NCBI RefSeq assembly: GCF_900106925.1
Contig: NZ_FNNZ01000004.1
Span: 186,001-250,000, forward strand
Direction of reading: 5' to 3'
Source: Thiocapsa roseopersicina
GTDB lineage: Bacteria > Pseudomonadota > Gammaproteobacteria > Chromatiales > Chromatiaceae
DNA: 64,000 nt
The notes under the pieces are model-generated. The model made no database searches. It was not told the origin of the DNA and saw nothing but the letters and a program-made list of their open reading frames with translations. Of the stretch, positions 8,157-16,003 are shown piece by piece. The position numbers and the translations under genes are program-made. Position 1 is the first letter of the stretch. Each line of letters begins with the position of its first letter.

Positions 8157-10334
8157 ATGCCCCAGCACACCTTCTTCGCCTCCGCACCCAAGCACATGGG
8201 AAGTCTACTCGCGGAGGAGCTGGCTCGACTCGGCCTGCAGGGGGCGGTCGAGGCACGCGGCGGGGCGCGATTCGTTGGCGAGATTCAGGACGCCTATCGG
8301 GCGTGCCTCTGGTCGCGGGTCGCCAACCGCATCCTGCTGCCGCTCGCGCAGTTCCCGGCGACTGGACCGGATGAGCTCTACGCCGGGGCGGAGAAGATCC
8401 GCTGGGAGGAGCATCTCTCGCCCGAGAGCACCTTCGCCATTCAGCTCGACGGCGTCGTGAACGGCGTGACGCATGGCCAATACGCCGCCCTGCGTGTGAA
8501 GGATGCGATCGCCGATCGATTCACCCGGCTGTTGGGTTACCGGCCGAATGTGGATGCCCAGTCGCCGGACCTTCAGATCCATGTCTATGTCCATCAGGAT
8601 CAGGCATCGGTCAGCATCGACCTGTCCGGCACCTCCCTGCACCGACGCGGCTACCGCAGCGAAGGCACCTCGGCGCCGTTGAAGGAGAATCTGGCGGCGG
8701 CCATCCTGCTGCGCGCCGGCTGGCCCGCTATCGCGGCCGAGGGCGGCGCCTTGCTCGATCCCATGTGCGGGTCCGGGACATTGGTCATCGAAGGGGCTTT
8801 AATCGCGGCAGATATCGCGCCGGGTCTGTTGCGCGAGCGTTTCGGGTTCATGGGCTGGCTACAGCACGACCCGGCGGCCTGGCAACGTCTGCTCGACGAG
8901 GCCGAGATCCGGCGCAGTGCCGGGCTACAACGTCTCGGCTCGCTGCGCGGCTACGATCAGGACCCTCGCGCGATCCGAATCGCGATCGAAGACCTGGCGC
9001 GGGCAGGACTGGCCGGGCTGGCGCACTTCGAGCGCCGCGAGCTTGCCGACTGCCGGCCGGGTCGAGACGACGACCGCGGTCTCGTCGTCGTCAACCCGCC
9101 TTACGGCGAGCGACTCGGCTCGGAGGCCGAGCTGCCGGCTCTGCATGCCCGCCTGGGCTCGGTGCTGAAGGAACGCTTCGAAGGCTGGCGTGCCTCGCTC
9201 TTCACCGGCAGCCCGGACCTCGGCAAGCACATGGGCCTGCGTGCGCACCGGATTCACCATCTCTACAATGGCCCGATCGAATGCCAGCTCCTGCATTTTC
9301 GGATCGAGCCCAGTGATTTCGTGGCCAATCGGCCACGTACGCTCGAGCCGACCGAGCGCAGCGACGGCGCGACCATGCTCGCCAATCGGCTCGCGAAGAA
9401 TCTTAAGGCGCTCGGGAAATGGCGCCGCAAGGAGCAGATCGACTGTTTTCGGGCCTACGACGCGGACCTGCCCGAGTACGCGGTGGCCGTGGATGTCTAC
9501 GAAGGCGAGCCCGAAGGCGACGCGCCTCAGCGCTGGGTGCATGTGCAGGAGTACGCCGCGCCGACGAGCGTCGACCCGAAACGTGCTCGGCATCGGCTGC
9601 GCGAGGCATTGAGCGTGATCCCGGAGGTGTTCGAGATCCCGGAATCACGGATGTTCTTCAAGATCCGGCGGCCGCAGAAGGGCAACGCCCAGTACGAGCG
9701 GCTCGCCGAGACGCGCCGCTTTCACGCGGTCAAGGAGGGCGGGCTCAAGTTCCTGGTCAATTTCGAGGACTATCTGGACACCGGGCTCTTCCTGGACCAT
9801 CGCGACATTCGCCGCATGATCGGCGAGCTGGCCGAGGGTAAGAGCGTCCTGAATCTCTTCGCCTACACGGGGACGGCGACGGTCTATTCTGCCAACGGCG
9901 GCGCGGCCCGCACCACGACCGTGGACATGTCCCGGACCTATCTGGACTGGGCGCGCGACAATCTCGCGCTGAACGCGATCCCGATGCAGCGCCATGAACT
10001 GGTTCAGGCGGACTGTCTGCAATGGTTGGAAGAGGCCGCCGGCAAACGCCAATTCGACCTCATTTTTTTGGATCCTCCCAGCTTCTCGACCTCCAAGCGG
10101 ATGACGGAGACGCTCGACATCCAGCGCGACCATGTCGGCCTGATTCGAGCAACCGCCCGGCTGCTCAAGCCGGGTGGTCTGCTGGTCTTCTCGAACAATC
10201 TGCGCCGGTTTCGGCTGTACTCCGAGGATTTGGCGGATCTCGACATCCAGGACATCAGCCGCGAGACCATCCCCCGCGACTTTGCCCGCAACCCGCGGAT
10301 CCACCAGTGTTGGCGCATCACCAAGCCTGGGTGA
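8157..10334 (+). CDS. rlmL: Fused 23S rRNA methyltransferase RlmKL
   Basis: A 725-residue bifunctional enzyme. The N-terminal half has a THUMP region, DPMCGSGTLVIEGA (SAM site, about 200) and the catalytic VVNPPYGERLG (about 311), giving the m2G2445 activity (RlmL). The C-terminal half has FAYTGTATVYSANGGA and LDPPSFSTSKRM (about 640), giving the m7G2069 activity (RlmK). ATG 8157 starts MPQHTFFASAPKHMG as in RlmL; the reading frame is open further upstream but that part is intergenic. It is convergent with the next gene, 22 bp away. Confidence 0.95.
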   Translation: MPQHTFFASAPKHMGSLLAEELARLGLQGAVEARGGARFVGEIQDAYRACLWSRVANRILLPLAQFPATGPDELYAGAEKIRWEEHLSPESTFAIQLDGVVNGVTHGQYAALRVKDAIADRFTRLLGYRPNVDAQSPDLQIHVYVHQDQASVSIDLSGTSLHRRGYRSEGTSAPLKENLAAAILLRAGWPAIAAEGGALLDPMCGSGTLVIEGALIAADIAPGLLRERFGFMGWLQHDPAAWQRLLDEAEIRRSAGLQRLGSLRGYDQDPRAIRIAIEDLARAGLAGLAHFERRELADCRPGRDDDRGLVVVNPPYGERLGSEAELPALHARLGSVLKERFEGWRASLFTGSPDLGKHMGLRAHRIHHLYNGPIECQLLHFRIEPSDFVANRPRTLEPTERSDGATMLANRLAKNLKALGKWRRKEQIDCFRAYDADLPEYAVAVDVYEGEPEGDAPQRWVHVQEYAAPTSVDPKRARHRLREALSVIPEVFEIPESRMFFKIRRPQKGNAQYERLAETRRFHAVKEGGLKFLVNFEDYLDTGLFLDHRDIRRMIGELAEGKSVLNLFAYTGTATVYSANGGAARTTTVDMSRTYLDWARDNLALNAIPMQRHELVQADCLQWLEEAAGKRQFDLIFLDPPSFSTSKRMTETLDIQRDHVGLIRATARLLKPGGLLVFSNNLRRFRLYSEDLADLDIQDISRETIPRDFARNPRIHQCWRITKPG

Positions 10335-10356
10335 CCGTGCCCGCCGACAAATCCGC

Positions 10357-13194
10357 TCAGCTCTCGGTGAGGTTGCTCACCGTTCCGTTGTCGGTCTGGT
10401 CGATCATCACGATCTCGACGCGCCGATTCTCGCGCCGCCCCCGATCGGTCGCGTTATCTGCGATCGGCCGTTCGGCGCCGTAGCCTTCGGTGCTGAGTCG
10501 GGCGGGATCAACCCCGCGATCGATCAAGGCCTGCATCACCGATTCCGCACGCTGCCGAGACAGGGCCTGATTGATCTCCGGATTGCCCAGGCTGTCGGTG
10601 TGCCCGGCGATCTTCGCCTTCAGATCGGGTCTCGCCGCCAACATCTCGGCGATACGGTCGAGCGTCGGCAGCGCACCTGCCGGCAGGACGGCACTGCCGC
10701 TCGGGAACCGAAGCTCCTCCCCGCCGAGATTGACCAGAATGCCCTCCGGGGTGATCCGTCCGCCGACCTCGGCTGCACCCTCGTACAGCGTGCGTATCCG
10801 CGCAATCGACCCCTTGACCTCTGCCAGCTCACGCGCATGCTCGGCCGCTGTAATCTGCATCTGCGCACGCAGGTCCGCGGCGGCAGCGTCCGCCTCGGCG
10901 AGCTTTGCCCGCAGGGCATCCATTTCCTCCGTCAACGCGGCGATCCGCGACTCGGACTCGGTGTCCGCCAAGGCGGCTTCGCGCTGCCCACGGACCACAC
11001 CGAGCTGCTGCTGCAGGGCGATTCGCTCCTGATCGAGTCTCGCTTCGGCGGCCCGCAGCGTCCTTGCGTGCTCCGCGGCCAGCTCGGCGATCTGCGCCTC
11101 GGCATCGGCCGCGACCGCATCGCGCTGCCCGCGAACCACCGCAAGCTGTTGCTGCAGGGCAGTGCGCTCCTGATCGAGCCTCGCCCCGGCGGCCCGCAGC
11201 GCTGCGGCCCGTTCATCGGACAACCTGGCGATCTGCAACTCGGCCTCGACTGAAACGGCATCGCGCTGGGCGCGAACCACCGCGAGCTGTTGCTGCAAGG
11301 CGACACGCTCCTGATCGAGCCTCGCCCCGGCGGCCCGCAATGCTGCCGCACGCTCTTCGGCCAGCATGGCGGTCTGCATCTCGGCATCGGCCGCAACGGC
11401 ATCGCGCTGCGTACGAACCACCGCGAGCTGCTGCTGCAGCGCGGTGCGCTCTTGGCTCAGCCTCGCCTCTGCCGCCCTCAGCGCTGCCGAGCGCTTCTCG
11501 GCAGACTCTTCCAGCAGCCGTGCGATCCGCGCCTCGGCATCGGTCGTGGCGGCGTCGCGCTGGCCACGAACCAGCGCGAGCTGCTGCTGCAATGCCGTGC
11601 GCTCTTGCTGCAACCTGGCATCCGCGGCCGTGAGACGCCGCTCGACTTGGCTCAACTCGGCTGCATGCAGACGATCGAGCTCGGCGGTCTCGACCTCGGA
11701 CGCGACCTCCTCGAGTGCCGGCAACGCCTCGGTCTCGGCAAGCCGGGTCTCGCCTGCGGAGGCGATCGTGTCGCCGGCCTCCTGCTCATCCTCCTTCAGG
11801 GCCAGCGTTTGAGGCACCGGCTCTTGCGCGGCATCGCCCTCCGCCAAGGTCTCTTCGCCCGTTCCAGCATCGGAGATCTGCGTTGCCGACTCGGAAACGG
11901 ACTCCTGGGCCAGGTCAGCCACGCCTTCCTGCGCTTCCGCCTGCGCATCCTCCGCTGCTGCAATCAGTGCGCTGTCGGTGCCCGCATCCGCGAGGTCGAG
12001 TGCCGCCTCGTACTCCGGCACGACGCCGGGTCGTTCCGTGCGATACCCAGCCAATTCGGGATAGTCGCCAAGCATGCTGACCCCGAGAAGCGGTTTGAAT
12101 GCACCCTTGTGGCAGGTGTCGCAGGCCACTTTCGGCGCATCGCCGGTGGGCCCCAGTCGCTCTGGGGGATACAATGTTTTCAGCGGGTTGAGATAGTCTC
12201 CGTTGAGATTGCGCACCATCCGAATGCCGTGCCAAGCGGTGACACGTTGCGGCGTGCTCTGCTCCCAGACGCCCATCGCTCGGGTCTGGTGACAGTAAGT
12301 GCAATTGACGCCCAGCGAATTGGACATGTACATCATCAAGGCGTATGTCCATTCCGCCTTTTTGACCGAATTCTGATTGTCCGACGGCAGTGCCGTGGTT
12401 CCCTGAACCGAGACCTGCGTGTCGCCATCTAGATAGGGCGTCAAGGGATCGAACGGGAGCGCCGCGTTGCCGACGGTCCGCATGCCCGCAGTATTCTGCC
12501 CTGCTTTGACCCCGGTGATACCGGCCGATGGGGTCTGCTGGCCGAGGTTCGTGAACCAGGTTCCGGAGGGAACTGCCTGACCGCGGTGACAGGTCCAACA
12601 AGTCACCCCGGTCCCCGCGACATGGGACTTCCAGTTCGTGTTGATTTCCCGGGTCATCCGCAGCATCTGCCGCGAGACCACCTTGGTGTATTTCTCGTCC
12701 GAGGCCAGGTTTTCGGTGTTGTGGCAATATTCGCAGCCCTGCTCCGGGGCGACCCAGGTCGAGATGGCCTGCATCAGGCGTGCGAATTCGAGGGCATCCA
12801 GGTCGGTGAGGACCTGGACATTCTCATTGACGTCTTTCGCGAGAGGTATCTCCGGATCGGGCGGATCGCGCGGCTCGGGCGCCGGGATGCTGTGAATATC
12901 GGCCGCCGATTGTAATCGACCGGGTTTGTCGATATGAATCATGGAGGTACCGCGCTCGCCCCACTGCACGCTCTCCGTGCGATCGCAGCCGACGAGGCCC
13001 AGGAAACTGCAGATCATCAGGCCCGTCACCATCCAGGTCGGGCCCCGCCCGCTCGATTCTCGATGTGGCCGAAATGTCGCGTTCAGGGTTGAAGGCGGCA
13101 AAGCTCCGATGGCTGTTTGCCGGTCGATCCGCTGCATGCGCCGGTGCTCGATATGCACCCACGCTTGCTCCGAAGTGCCTGCGGGACACCTCAT
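10357..13194 (-). CDS. PufC-like tetraheme cytochrome fused to coiled coil and OmpA domain
   Basis: A 945-residue protein. ATG 13194 is chosen for GGAGG eight bases upstream (a TTG at 13209 is also open). A hydrophobic segment ends in the lipobox LVGC (Cys about 70). Residues 70-395 are PufC-like: ESVQ-GERGTSM, LAKDVNENVQVL, WVAPEQG, and four haem motifs CEYCH (154), CWTCH (199), CTYCH (298) and CDTCH (358). PufC donates electrons to the photosynthetic special pair. An acidic Ala/Glu linker (395-505) and a coiled coil (505-800) of repeats follow. A C-terminal OmpA-like domain (about 825-935) has HTDSLGN, LSRQRAESV and GRRENRRVEI, which normally bind peptidoglycan. PufC is normally about 330-400 residues without this extension. 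It is the last gene of the minus-strand cluster. Confidence 0.9.
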   Translation of the reverse strand: MRCPAGTSEQAWVHIEHRRMQRIDRQTAIGALPPSTLNATFRPHRESSGRGPTWMVTGLMICSFLGLVGCDRTESVQWGERGTSMIHIDKPGRLQSAADIHSIPAPEPRDPPDPEIPLAKDVNENVQVLTDLDALEFARLMQAISTWVAPEQGCEYCHNTENLASDEKYTKVVSRQMLRMTREINTNWKSHVAGTGVTCWTCHRGQAVPSGTWFTNLGQQTPSAGITGVKAGQNTAGMRTVGNAALPFDPLTPYLDGDTQVSVQGTTALPSDNQNSVKKAEWTYALMMYMSNSLGVNCTYCHQTRAMGVWEQSTPQRVTAWHGIRMVRNLNGDYLNPLKTLYPPERLGPTGDAPKVACDTCHKGAFKPLLGVSMLGDYPELAGYRTERPGVVPEYEAALDLADAGTDSALIAAAEDAQAEAQEGVADLAQESVSESATQISDAGTGEETLAEGDAAQEPVPQTLALKEDEQEAGDTIASAGETRLAETEALPALEEVASEVETAELDRLHAAELSQVERRLTAADARLQQERTALQQQLALVRGQRDAATTDAEARIARLLEESAEKRSAALRAAEARLSQERTALQQQLAVVRTQRDAVAADAEMQTAMLAEERAAALRAAGARLDQERVALQQQLAVVRAQRDAVSVEAELQIARLSDERAAALRAAGARLDQERTALQQQLAVVRGQRDAVAADAEAQIAELAAEHARTLRAAEARLDQERIALQQQLGVVRGQREAALADTESESRIAALTEEMDALRAKLAEADAAAADLRAQMQITAAEHARELAEVKGSIARIRTLYEGAAEVGGRITPEGILVNLGGEELRFPSGSAVLPAGALPTLDRIAEMLAARPDLKAKIAGHTDSLGNPEINQALSRQRAESVMQALIDRGVDPARLSTEGYGAERPIADNATDRGRRENRRVEIVMIDQTDNGTVSNLTES
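10885..11604 (-). repeat. Tandem ~141-bp coding repeats in coiled-coil region
   Basis: Five consecutive units in the fusion gene, each starting with ER-T/V/I-ALQQQL followed by VVRGQRDA and later LRAAEARL-QE. The unit starts are spaced 51, 47, 47 and 47 residues apart, so the last units are about 141 bp at DNA level and visibly similar in nucleotide sequence. The repeats encode a highly charged, Ala/Gln-rich coiled coil. Copy number may vary between strains. Confidence 0.8.
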
Positions 13195-13427
13195 CGCTGT
13201 GACCTCCAATGCTCGATGCCCTGCGTCCGGCGCACCGGACGACCGGCTTTGTTTTGTGGCGGGGTTGCGAGGCCAATCCCCGATTTCCGGCCCGTGTATC
13301 CGAGCCGATCGATCTTTTCGCCCGAGTCCAGCGAGCGGCCCTGTCGCGTCGATCGAGCCCGCTCCGAGGGGAGTCGGTATTGCTGCGCCGACCCGCCATT
13401 GTTCTTATCGGTCGGCGCGCCGGACGA

Positions 13428-13757
13428 CTATGCTGCGCCTTTAGGTTTGAAGTTTCGGCACCATCCATCGACCGGAACCAAGCGCTTCCCGAAAAAGGAG
13501 CAGGGTCCGAGCGGCTCTCCCGGCCCTCCGGAGAACAACTGACATTCGCTGCATTTCTGCTCGGCCGTGTGCTTGGGATACTTGGCCTGATCGACCTGCG
13601 TGGTATCCAAGCGGAAGCCCATCGACTTCGCGTAGGCGTCGTCTTCGGTTAGAACAGCCTTCTTCGCTTCCTCGGCAAGGCTCAAGCGACTCAGGGCGAG
13701 CGCCGAGCCCCCAGCAACAAGTCGAAGCATGAAAGTCCGGCGATTGTATTTGCTCAT
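13428..13757 (-). CDS. High-potential iron-sulfur protein (HiPIP)
   Basis: A 109-residue precursor. A twin-arginine signal (YNRRTFMLR, residues 4-12, then a hydrophobic run) precedes a mature domain with the four cluster ligands Cys69, Cys72, Cys86 and Cys100 in the HiPIP order (CSEC, GPC, VDGWC). HiPIPs are periplasmic one-electron carriers that in purple bacteria reduce the reaction-centre cytochrome. ATG 13757 is preferred because it gives the proper Tat signal. Its position between soxZ and the PufC-OmpA gene suggests it passes electrons between them (inference). Confidence 0.93.
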   Translation of the reverse strand: MSKYNRRTFMLRLVAGGSALALSRLSLAEEAKKAVLTEDDAYAKSMGFRLDTTQVDQAKYPKHTAEQKCSECQLFSGGPGEPLGPCSFFGKRLVPVDGWCRNFKPKGAA

Positions 13758-13909
13758 GATGTATGCCCTCGTTTGGTGGTCTGTGTCACGTCGCAACGGA
13801 GGGTCTCGTCACCGACGCAGAGCCCGTTGCGCCTGGTTTTCGAACGATCGCGGACAGGGGCAAAGGCGCGATCGGATGGTCGGCCGCCGCCATATTCCGG
13901 TATCGACGG

Positions 13910-14221
13910 TCAAACAATCGAGGCCGACCCGGTTCCTCGGTCACCGAAGTTATCCGTCCAGGTGACGCTGATGCGATCACCCGACTCCCCCCCCTTGAAT
14001 CGAAACGAGATCAAGGGATCCTTCGAAACGGCGATGCTCAAACGAGCCCGCAGCACCGTCCGATCGCCTAGCTTGATCTCGACGTCGCTGATGTAGTGGG
14101 CGCGACGCCCCGTCCCCGATGCATCCAACCCTAGTCCCGTCTCCATCGGATGCGGCATCAAGACCATGACCTCGGTGATGCCGCCGTTGCTTTTTGCGCG
14201 GATTCGTATCGGATCAGCCAT
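13910..14221 (-). CDS. soxZ: Sulfur-oxidation carrier SoxZ
   Basis: A 103-residue protein starting MADPIRIRAKS with VMVLMPHPMETG, AHYISDVEIKLGD and SFRFKGGESGDRISVTWTDN, the SoxZ immunoglobulin-like subunit. SoxZ pairs with SoxY to form the carrier on which sulfur intermediates are processed in the periplasm. It has no signal peptide of its own, as usual, and would be co-exported with Tat-tagged SoxY. It lies 60 bp after soxY. The other canonical sox genes (soxB, soxX) are not in the window. Confidence 0.9.
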   Translation of the reverse strand: MADPIRIRAKSNGGITEVMVLMPHPMETGLGLDASGTGRRAHYISDVEIKLGDRTVLRARLSIAVSKDPLISFRFKGGESGDRISVTWTDNFGDRGTGSASIV

Positions 14222-14281
14222 CCTGTCTCACTCTCGAACGAGTGGCCCGGTAAAGATGCCCGTTGCGTAGGACCCGAACGT

Positions 14282-14806
14282 TCAAGCGCATCCGCCAACC
14301 GTCACCCGAGTCTCCGCGACCCTGGAATAAAGACGGCCATTCGCTCTCACCACGGCGTATACCGCACCGGTTTGCGCCAGCTTCAGGCGTATCGAGACGA
14401 ACGGCTCGGTCCCGTCCGGGATCTCGAAGCGAACCGCGACCGGATACGGATTGCTCGCGACCAAGACGTAGATTTCCTCGACATCTTCGAGTGTGCTCGA
14501 CACCGTCACGGGAACCACGGCTCCGTCCTCGACGACGCCGGGCAGAATCAACTCGACCGAAGCGTCGTCTATCGGGGTGCTCCCCAGCGCGGCGAGAGCG
14601 TCGTCGAGCGTCGTCGCGGTAAATAGATCGTCGTGTCCGAGTGCTTCCGCGCGAACCGAGCCGAGGAGATCAACCTGCAACAACGCCAAGAAGGTCCCGC
14701 CGGCAGCAATAATGCGTCGCCGTTTGTGATCGACACCGTCCTCGGCACCGGTCGGGAGTCGCCGCCCAGCGTCGTCACGGTGCTTGAGAATCCCGTCGTC
14801 GATCAT
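14282..14806 (-). CDS. soxY: Sulfur-oxidation carrier SoxY
   Basis: A 174-residue precursor with a Tat-type signal (KRRRIIAAGG, about 28-37). The carrier domain ends in VGGCA; the penultimate cysteine (Cys173) is the conserved swinging-arm residue that carries sulfur intermediates (canonical ending GGCG or GGCGG; here Ala replaces Gly). ATG 14806 is chosen because it overlaps the stop codon of the preceding gene (ATGA), which suggests translational coupling. The open frame upstream of this ATG overlaps the DUF1566 gene and is not protein-like. Confidence 0.88.
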   Translation of the reverse strand: MIDDGILKHRDDAGRRLPTGAEDGVDHKRRRIIAAGGTFLALLQVDLLGSVRAEALGHDDLFTATTLDDALAALGSTPIDDASVELILPGVVEDGAVVPVTVSSTLEDVEEIYVLVASNPYPVAVRFEIPDGTEPFVSIRLKLAQTGAVYAVVRANGRLYSRVAETRVTVGGCA

Positions 14807-15336
14807 GGCGCGGTGCGAACGAGTCGCACCTCGTGCCGCTCGGTTTTCGCACTGTGCTCCACACCTTCCGGTCCGAAGCTCAGTGCGTACGCAAAACCTT
14901 CGAAGCCCTCGCCCGGTCGTAACGAATCGGTCCAGAAGAGGCTCGGCGGGGTATTCGGAAAGACGGTCAGATTGATGCGAGGATTCTCGCATTGCCGCTC
15001 GGCAATCATCGCCAGCTCACGCAGTTTCGGAATCCTCCAGTCGTTGAAGAATCGGGATCCATTCGCGTTCAGCGCGGACGCAACCTCCTGTGCCGCTTCC
15101 CAGCCGTAAGCGGCTGCTTCCCCGAGGCAGGTGCCGCCGGACCAAGTCTGCCCGACCGAGCACCGCATCCACATCAGTTGGGCCACAACATCCGTCACGG
15201 TGCCGTCGCCGTTGTCGTTGAATCGATCCGTCGGTGAAGACAGCGGGTATCGGCCGGTATCGCAGATTTGTTCGGCGATGGCCGGGGCGACAACTCCGCC
15301 TTGGACAATCAGTAATAAGAGGAAAACCGCTCTCAT
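14803..15336 (-). CDS. Secreted DUF1566 (Lcl-type) domain protein
   Basis: A 177-residue exported protein. A signal peptide (about residues 1-22, ending PAIA) is followed by features of DUF1566/Lcl C-terminal domains: DNGDGTVTDVVAQLMWMRC, GWEAAQEVASALN, DWRIPKLREL, FWTDS, and a final VRLVR. Function is unknown; such domains are typical of exported proteins. ATG 15336 is chosen over TTG 15351. Its TGA overlaps the soxY start by one base step (ATGA), so it is probably made together with SoxY. Its presence in a Sox-type locus is unusual to my knowledge. Confidence 0.78.
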   Translation of the reverse strand: MRAVFLLLLIVQGGVVAPAIAEQICDTGRYPLSSPTDRFNDNGDGTVTDVVAQLMWMRCSVGQTWSGGTCLGEAAAYGWEAAQEVASALNANGSRFFNDWRIPKLRELAMIAERQCENPRINLTVFPNTPPSLFWTDSLRPGEGFEGFAYALSFGPEGVEHSAKTERHEVRLVRTAP

Positions 15337-15420
15337 AAGCACAACCGGCAACCGATTAGAAGGCCCGACAAAAACGCCGTTCCGGCGCTCGACGCAAGAT
15401 TGTGGACATCACCCACGATC

Positions 15421-15457
15421 CATCTGCGGGCGCCCGCAAAACAGGAACCCGCAGATG
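15421..15457. promoter_or_regulatory. Intergenic hairpin between cytochrome and DUF1566 genes
   Basis: CATCTGCGGG (15421-15430) and CCCGCAGATG (15448-15457) form a perfect 10-bp stem with a 17-base loop in the gap between the cytochrome c gene and the DUF1566 gene. No T-run follows on either strand, so it is more likely an mRNA-stabilising or processing structure than a terminator. Confidence 0.55.
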
Positions 15458-15477
15458 CCCGAAAGTCCGAGATGGCC

Positions 15478-15993
15478 TCAGGGTTTGGTATCGACCCCGA
15501 CGCCCGTCGGGGTCCGTGCGTAGCCCGCACCGTATTCCACGACAATGGGCGTGGTTTGCTCACTGGCTAGACCAGGTGTTATTTCCTTCCCGCGATGCAG
15601 GTAGAAGGCGTAGGCTTCCATCGCGGTCATGTCGTCACCGTTGACGTCGAGCCGAGCCCCTGCCTGCGGATTCTCGATGCACCAATTCACCATTTCGCGA
15701 AAGGGAATGACCTTACCGTACATCGTCATGTACTTCGGGAAGGTTTGTGGATTGGACGCAGCCGTATCGGGATGACAGTTTCCGCACGCGAGGCCGTTGG
15801 TCGTCATATCCGCGCGGCTGCCGTGCCAAAGGTCATATCCCAAAGCAATAGACTCCACTAAAGCGGCCTTCTGCTCCGCGAGCTCTTCATCCGTGAATGG
15901 TGCACGGGCCCAACTGGTTCCCGCAGCAAAAACCGCGGCGGCCGCGGACACGGCCAAGATCCGTTCGATTTTCAGCATCTGATTCGTCATCAT
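15478..15993 (-). CDS. Periplasmic monohaem cytochrome c, SoxA/TsdA-like
   Basis: A 171-residue precursor with a Sec-type signal (hydrophobic stretch about 12-29). It has a single haem motif CGNCH (Cys70, Cys73, His74). The following stretch NPQTFPKYM, GKVIPFREM and NWCIENP resembles the haem domain of SoxA and TsdA enzymes, where a cysteine downstream of the haem site ligates iron; Cys105 is the candidate here. This suggests a thiosulfate- or sulfur-compound-handling cytochrome, but that is inference. The start is one of two adjacent ATGs behind AGGGGA. It begins 10 bp after the phosphoesterase stop codon. Confidence 0.8.
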   Translation of the reverse strand: MMTNQMLKIERILAVSAAAAVFAAGTSWARAPFTDEELAEQKAALVESIALGYDLWHGSRADMTTNGLACGNCHPDTAASNPQTFPKYMTMYGKVIPFREMVNWCIENPQAGARLDVNGDDMTAMEAYAFYLHRGKEITPGLASEQTTPIVVEYGAGYARTPTGVGVDTKP

Positions 15994-16003
15994 CGCTATC
16001 CCC

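Noticed and set aside
11290-12432. 380-codon plus-strand frame opposite the PufC-OmpA gene
   Set aside because: Antisense of repeats and haem domain; the minus strand encodes four CxxCH motifs and an OmpA domain.
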